12,555 nt of DNA, taken from positions 1-12,555 of the forward strand of contig JAIXMG010000061.1 of NCBI GenBank assembly GCA_025201345.1, in the 5' to 3' direction. Within the stretch, counting starts at the first letter, position 1. Each line of letters starts with the position of its first letter. The position numbers and the translations under genes are program-made. Under the pieces are notes generated by a model. That model made no database searches. It had not been told where the DNA came from and worked only from the letters and a program-made list of their open reading frames with translations. The stretch comes from Thamnidium elegans (taxonomy: Eukaryota; Mucoromycota; Mucoromycetes; Mucorales; Mucoraceae). Below are positions 8,378 through 12,555 of this stretch, one piece after another.

Positions 8378-8490
8378 AAACTTTACGTTGCCAGTTTTAA
8401 AACAAATAAACTTTGCGTTTCATATCCCGTCGACGTTTGATGTAACATACTCGGAACGAGTTTATGGGACCCGAAATAACATATATATTT
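8378..8490 (+). promoter_or_regulatory. Putative promoter of the Hsp70-like gene, copy B
   Basis: Carries the same AAACTTTRCGTT pair (8378-8389 and 8408-8419, again 30 bp apart) and TATATATTT (8482-8490), 53 bp before ATG 8544. Conservation with copy A is the main support. Confidence 0.4.
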
Positions 8491-8543
8491 TCCCCTTTTT
8501 CTTCGTTTTACTCCTTTTTCTTTTCCTTTAACAAAATATTAGT

Positions 8544-11500
8544 ATGGAAGAGGTATACGATTTTCTCCAACATACACACTTTGTTGTTTTCCGTAAGTGA
8601 TCCTCTTACTGCAAAAAAATCCATCTTTTTGTTTTTTTTTAAAAAAGAAAAGCCCCATCGTCATATAGGTCTTGGAGCGAATACGACTCATATATACTAC
8701 TATTCCACTTCAAAAAGAGATGTCCCATACACACTTCCAAATATAAGGTAAGTAAAGAGCACTAAAAAATATACGATGATTTGAACAATTTGTAAAAATG
8801 TAGAGAAGCAGTTATATCAATTATGATAAACATAAATCGAATGTTCAAGTTGGGGAAACCAAAGTGTTGACGATAACGAAGAAGATACAGTACAAATCGA
8901 TGTGTCCAGAGAGAAATTACACCAACTCTTTAAGAAGGGCAAAGATAGCTGGGATCAAGATGACTTATTCACGTTAACAGCCGTATCAGACTTTATTCGC
9001 TTATCAGTAGAAGCATAATTAAAAAATTGAAAGGTGAAATTAAAGATAGTGGTGCGCTCCACTACGTATTGTTGTACCATCGGAGTGGGAAGGAGAAATA
9101 AGAGAAGTGCTGTTTCGACCTATTTTTGTTCAAGCCAATTTAATATCAAAAGATGACCACCAAGACAGGATTTTATTTTGCTCCGATATAGAATCTATAT
9201 ATTACAGCTTAAGTGGGATGTATTTTACTGAAATGACACGTAATATGATTTTCGGTAGAATTGTTACCGTGGAGGAGGATCAAGTGTCGATCAAATTGGA
9301 TTTAATCTTAATCGGAAATCCTCTATTTGATTTTTCCGGTTCCGTAACGCGTCCGAAAATCATGAATCCAAAAGAATGTCTCTTACTTCTGACGATGTTA
9401 AAAATGGTATTAGAGAGCTTTATAAAGATCAAATTCTCTTTCGATGCTCAAGAAGACACTATCTTAAATATTATGAAAGAATTGGGTAATGATACTTTTA
9501 CTCGCATGGTTAGTAATGTAACATGGGATTAATCAGACAATATCATCTAACGGACTATTATATTAGGAGACGAAGAGGAGGCTTCTTATTTAATGCAACC
9601 TTTCATTACTGACGAAAATATATCTGAGTTAGATAAACACCAAGAAGAACGAATAAAATCTATTCCCCTTTTGATATATGCGCTGAAATCAGTAAACATT
9701 TGGCCTAAAACTTGGAGCAACTACTTCCAAACAACCTTGTAAAGGAGTACTCGATTGTAAAATTCACTGATGAATATACTTCTGAAATTAATTATACGAA
9801 GGTCTATTAAATGGTCAAGATTTTGTTTGAGTATAATCGAATATCTTCCGATTCCAACTTTATCGTACCTAAAAACCCTTTGTATAAAAGTATTAACAGT
9901 AACAGTATCTGCGTGGGACTTCTATACTTGATTAGCGCAATTCAGAATTCTAACATATACGGTAAACCGCGTATACTATCAACAGAACATTCGGCGATCT
10001 CGTCTTCAATATTCCTAAGCTCGAAACCTGATGCCATTATGAATATAGGTACACCATCATTATATGCTTTATTATTTCAGTAGTAATGCTTTTTACAATT
10101 AGATATTCTGCTCGACTCTACAGTATTATCGTTTTCACTTTTAGATGAAAATGGTCTAGTAAAAAAATCTGGAACCATGACTACTTTGTACCTGACATCG
10201 GGTAAGATATGAATAAACATTATGTTGATATCTATACTAATACAGCATTAGTTTACGTTCTCTGGGCTCGTTCTTTATTTTTTCAGAAGTAGCAACATTA
10301 AATGTCAAAAATTCGTAAGTTTATTCATATAGATATATAATGTTTTATTACTAATTAAAAAAATTAATGGCTTATTTAGATTTATCACGTTTGTTGAAGA
10401 ATACTTAATGGGCGGATCAGATGTTTATTATATTGTATTAAACAAGAACATGCTAATTGAAATGGAAAATATACTAAGGGTAGAGAGCCATAATAAAGAT
10501 ATAATGGTATCGATACAACAACAAGTATACATCAAAGCATTCGTATTGATTTATATGATTTACATAAATGTAATTGTATCACGAAAGACGCTGAAAATTA
10601 CAGGAGATAACGACGATATAAAAACTGGATATGCTATTACTATTGAAAAGACGCTTCTTCAGAAGTTACTTGTCACTGAGGATGATCTAAGATATATGAT
10701 ATATGCAAGCAATCTGGTACAAGAAGATGACAGTTATAAAAAACTCAGAATTACTACACAAGGACAAGGACTCTTACCTGTAATTCAGCAGTCATTCAAA
10801 CTACAGTTTCACTCAGTCTTTCTTTATTGTATCTCAACTGCATAAAGACTATGTACAACTAACGCTAAATTAAGTAGTGACTGAATCTGGTCCGGATCAT
10901 GAAGATCAGGAAACAATTATTAACCAAGAAGAAATAATCCATACTCCCAATATATATGACTCATTGTGCTTCAACATGTGGAGCAATATTATAGAACATA
11001 GCAGTCTAATTCAACTATGTGACACACATAAAGGATATAACGACAACGAATTACTAGATATATTCTCTTTAGAAAATCAAGCAGAATTTACGAATAATCT
11101 TAAGGAGTACATATCTAAAGATGTAAGTAATCTAAAATACTGTTAGTGATTATCATTCTCTTTATATAAAATTTTAATTTATACTTTTTATAGATTCTTA
11201 GCAAGAATTTGACCACGCAAAAAGCAGACAAAACCACTGTATATCTAAGCAAATTATGTAACTGTAGAGTTTGTTTAACGGTAAATGATATTACAGAGAT
11301 TTCTTTCCGGCCAGTTCTACAAGATATCATCTCTCTTGTATTTACCTCCTTGATAAATAAGCAACTCTTTGGAAACTATAGAAATATTCAATATGTGTTC
11401 CACCTCATATCCTTCAATTATAATCCACAGTTCCAACATATTCTTATGAAAATACTAGATGACGAAACCGACTATTTTTTGTATGAGCAAAGAATTGACA

Positions 11501-12136
11501 TAGATCACTATACTATACCAAAGTTATCAAATCGACTGATTCAGCCTATCTAAAGCAAGAACCATGCTCCTATAAAGGATTCCAAGTGGGTGTTTTACGT
11601 CAAGTTTATAGTGAAAATTTCGGTTTCGGTTTTAATGCTCCTCAATTTAGACCTCATATTGTACTTAAAAGCAACCGAGAGGATATGAATACCATTTCAA
11701 TCAGTAACAGAAAAGTATTTCCGTTGTTCAAGAAGGGAGACAAAATGAATGAAAGTCAATTAAATCGAGTATTTTATTTGAATACGGATCAAAAATATGC
11801 CAGCAGTTTGTATTGTCTACGTAAGTAATAATATAAAGAGAACTGCTTTTTTAACTTACATAAACTTCAATAGGTTTCTTTAAACTTAAGCCAGTTGCTA
11901 GTTTAAGGTCCGATGGACTTATTGGTTTAGAGCATACAACTGAGGATTTCGGGGAGAAATTATATTTAGATGGTATAAATAAGCTGAAGAACAGTCAAGA
12001 TATACCTTATATGATCTCTATAGTTTACCACGGTTATTCTTCGTCCCTTTATTTTGAAATTAAAGCGGTTGGAGACGAGACTAAAACACAGTTTATAACA
12101 ATACTTGCGGAACCCATGACATTATGTCGATTTTAA
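8544..12136 (+). pseudogene. Divergent Hsp70-family (HSPA12-like) gene, copy B, 9 exons, many breaks
   Basis: Predicted exons: 8544-8592, 8648-8747, 8806-9508, 9567-10048, 10103-10201, 10252-10314, 10380-11122, 11194-11820, 11874-12136. Exons 1-3 join cleanly by GT-AG splicing and fix the start at ATG 8544. The phosphate-1 loop reads IGLGANTT (8665-8688), with Gly where copy A has the key Asp. Breaks include indels near 8845-8870, 9015 and 9073; a compensated pair at 9376 and 9418; 1-nt losses near 9567 and 9665; TAA 9706-9708; indels near 9795-9810; seven A instead of eight at 10161-10167; a loss near 10812; CAA-to-TAA at 10871-10873; and a loss near 11549. The final exons, including YSENFGFGF and the C-terminal EIKAVGDET block, are open. 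Intron 6 (10315-10379) keeps a TACTAAT branch site. It is almost certainly non-functional. Confidence 0.75.
10315..10379 (+). other. Full-length intron 6 of Hsp70-like copy B (65 nt)
   Basis: GTAAGT donor, TACTAAT branch site near 10349-10355 and TTTAG acceptor. It shows the probable ancestral form of the 38-nt intron of copy A. Confidence 0.7.
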
Positions 12137-12187
12137 AAAAAAATATTACCATTGTGTTCATGGTGTACCCACGATATTTTACACTTT

Positions 12188-12193
12188 AATAAA
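12188..12193 (+). terminator. Poly-A signal AATAAA, Hsp70-like copy B
   Basis: Lies 51 bp after the stop at 12134-12136, at the same place as in copy A. Confidence 0.5.
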
Positions 12194-12300
12194 AAGAAAT
12201 TACAGCTTATAAATGCGTATAGAAGCATAATTAAGAACTTTTATATTCGTATATAAAGCATTATATAGAGTAACAGTATAAAAATGTTGTTTCATGCGCG

Positions 12301-12555
12301 CACTACGGGAAATCGGGATGTTAATTTATGTCAAAAAATGTCGACATGAAAAAACATATTTTCCATGTTAAAAATTGCGATTTCGTGTTGCCATATTTCG
12401 ACATGAAATAGATGTTGAAAAATGTTGGATTAAAATAACATAGAATAACATAAAATAACACGAAATGACATTAAAATGTCGACATAAGATTGATGTTGAA
12501 AAAATTATATAATGAAATTTTTATTAATAATAAGCAAAGAGAAAGAAAAAAAAAG
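12301..12555. mobile_element. End of a CACTA (EnSpm)-like DNA transposon, running out of the window
   Basis: Starts with CACTACGGGAAAT, the form typical of CACTA-family terminal inverted repeats, only three bases after the point where copies A and B stop matching. Behind it lie repeated short motifs such as these superfamily ends carry for transposase binding: ATGTCGACAT (12338-12347 and 12476-12485), a variant ATTTCGACAT (12395-12404), and two GATGTTGAAAAA copies, the first at 12411-12422 and the second near 12492-12503. No transposase is in view. The other end and the target duplication are outside the window, so the class call is tentative. Confidence 0.5.
12431..12470. repeat. 10-bp tandem repeat, four units
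   Basis: Four units of consensus TAAAATAACA, each with at most three changes, in exact 10-bp register. They sit between the second and third subterminal TCGACAT motifs of the transposon end. Confidence 0.75.

Larger units (their letters stand above)
7145..12297. repeat. Large direct duplication, copy B
   Basis: Collinear with 1-5699 in the same orientation. Homology surely extends left of 7145 in the other copy, outside the window. On the right it ends at TTTCATGC near 12290-12297, three bases before a CACTA-like transposon end, so the original right border may be hidden by that insertion. Copy B lacks the 902-1534 element but keeps a full-length intron 6. Confidence 0.93.

Noticed and set aside
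8464..8751. 95-codon open frame as a stand-alone protein
   Set aside because: It reads through the promoter, exon 1 and intron 1 in a different frame; only its last part is exon 2 of the Hsp70-like gene.
11115..11330. Minus-strand 71-codon open frame
   Set aside because: It lies opposite Hsp70-like exon 8 and intron 7, and is absent as an open frame in copy A.
12431..12470. CRISPR-like array
   Set aside because: Units are contiguous 10-bp repeats without spacers, in a eukaryotic setting.

Overview
The window looks like nuclear DNA of a filamentous fungus, most likely an early-diverging (mucoralean-type) one. It is AT-rich and has long poly-A and poly-T tracts. Its introns are short (50-71 nt) GT-AG introns, several with a CTAAC or TACTAAT branch site. 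It contains degraded copies of two gene families that I associate with Mucorales: a Fanzor/TnpB-like RuvC nuclease and a divergent Hsp70 (HSPA12-like) protein. The assignment rests on motif recognition, not on a search.

The dominant structure is a large direct duplication. Copy A (1-5699, running in from the left) and copy B (7145-12297) are collinear and mostly identical. In order, each holds the C-terminal part of the Fanzor-like gene, its non-coding 3' flank with a poly-A tract, an upstream region with a TATA-like box, a nine-exon Hsp70-like gene, and a poly-A signal. A third, more diverged relic of the Fanzor-like 3' flank lies at 5771-5880, just after copy A, so the Fanzor-flank/Hsp70 order probably arose by more than one round of duplication. 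Copy A has gained a roughly 0.63 kb insertion with terminal inverted repeats (902-1534) that copy B lacks. Copy B stops at a CACTA-like transposon end (12301 to window end).

Both Fanzor-like copies are broken. One zinc-ribbon cysteine is lost in both, and each copy has lost the RuvC-III region by its own deletion. The longer copy (about 6186-7572) still shows the RuvC-I, RuvC-II and zinc-ribbon regions, with frameshifts and stops.

The Hsp70-like gene is also damaged, but unevenly. In copy A, exons 1-3 carry frameshifts and a stop, while from 2660 to 5540 the predicted introns join seven exon segments into one uninterrupted 851-codon frame. Copy B has at least eight breaks. Comparing the two copies defines all eight introns and shows which apparent stop codons are intronic and which are real damage. 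No tRNA, rRNA, CRISPR array or bacterial feature is visible.
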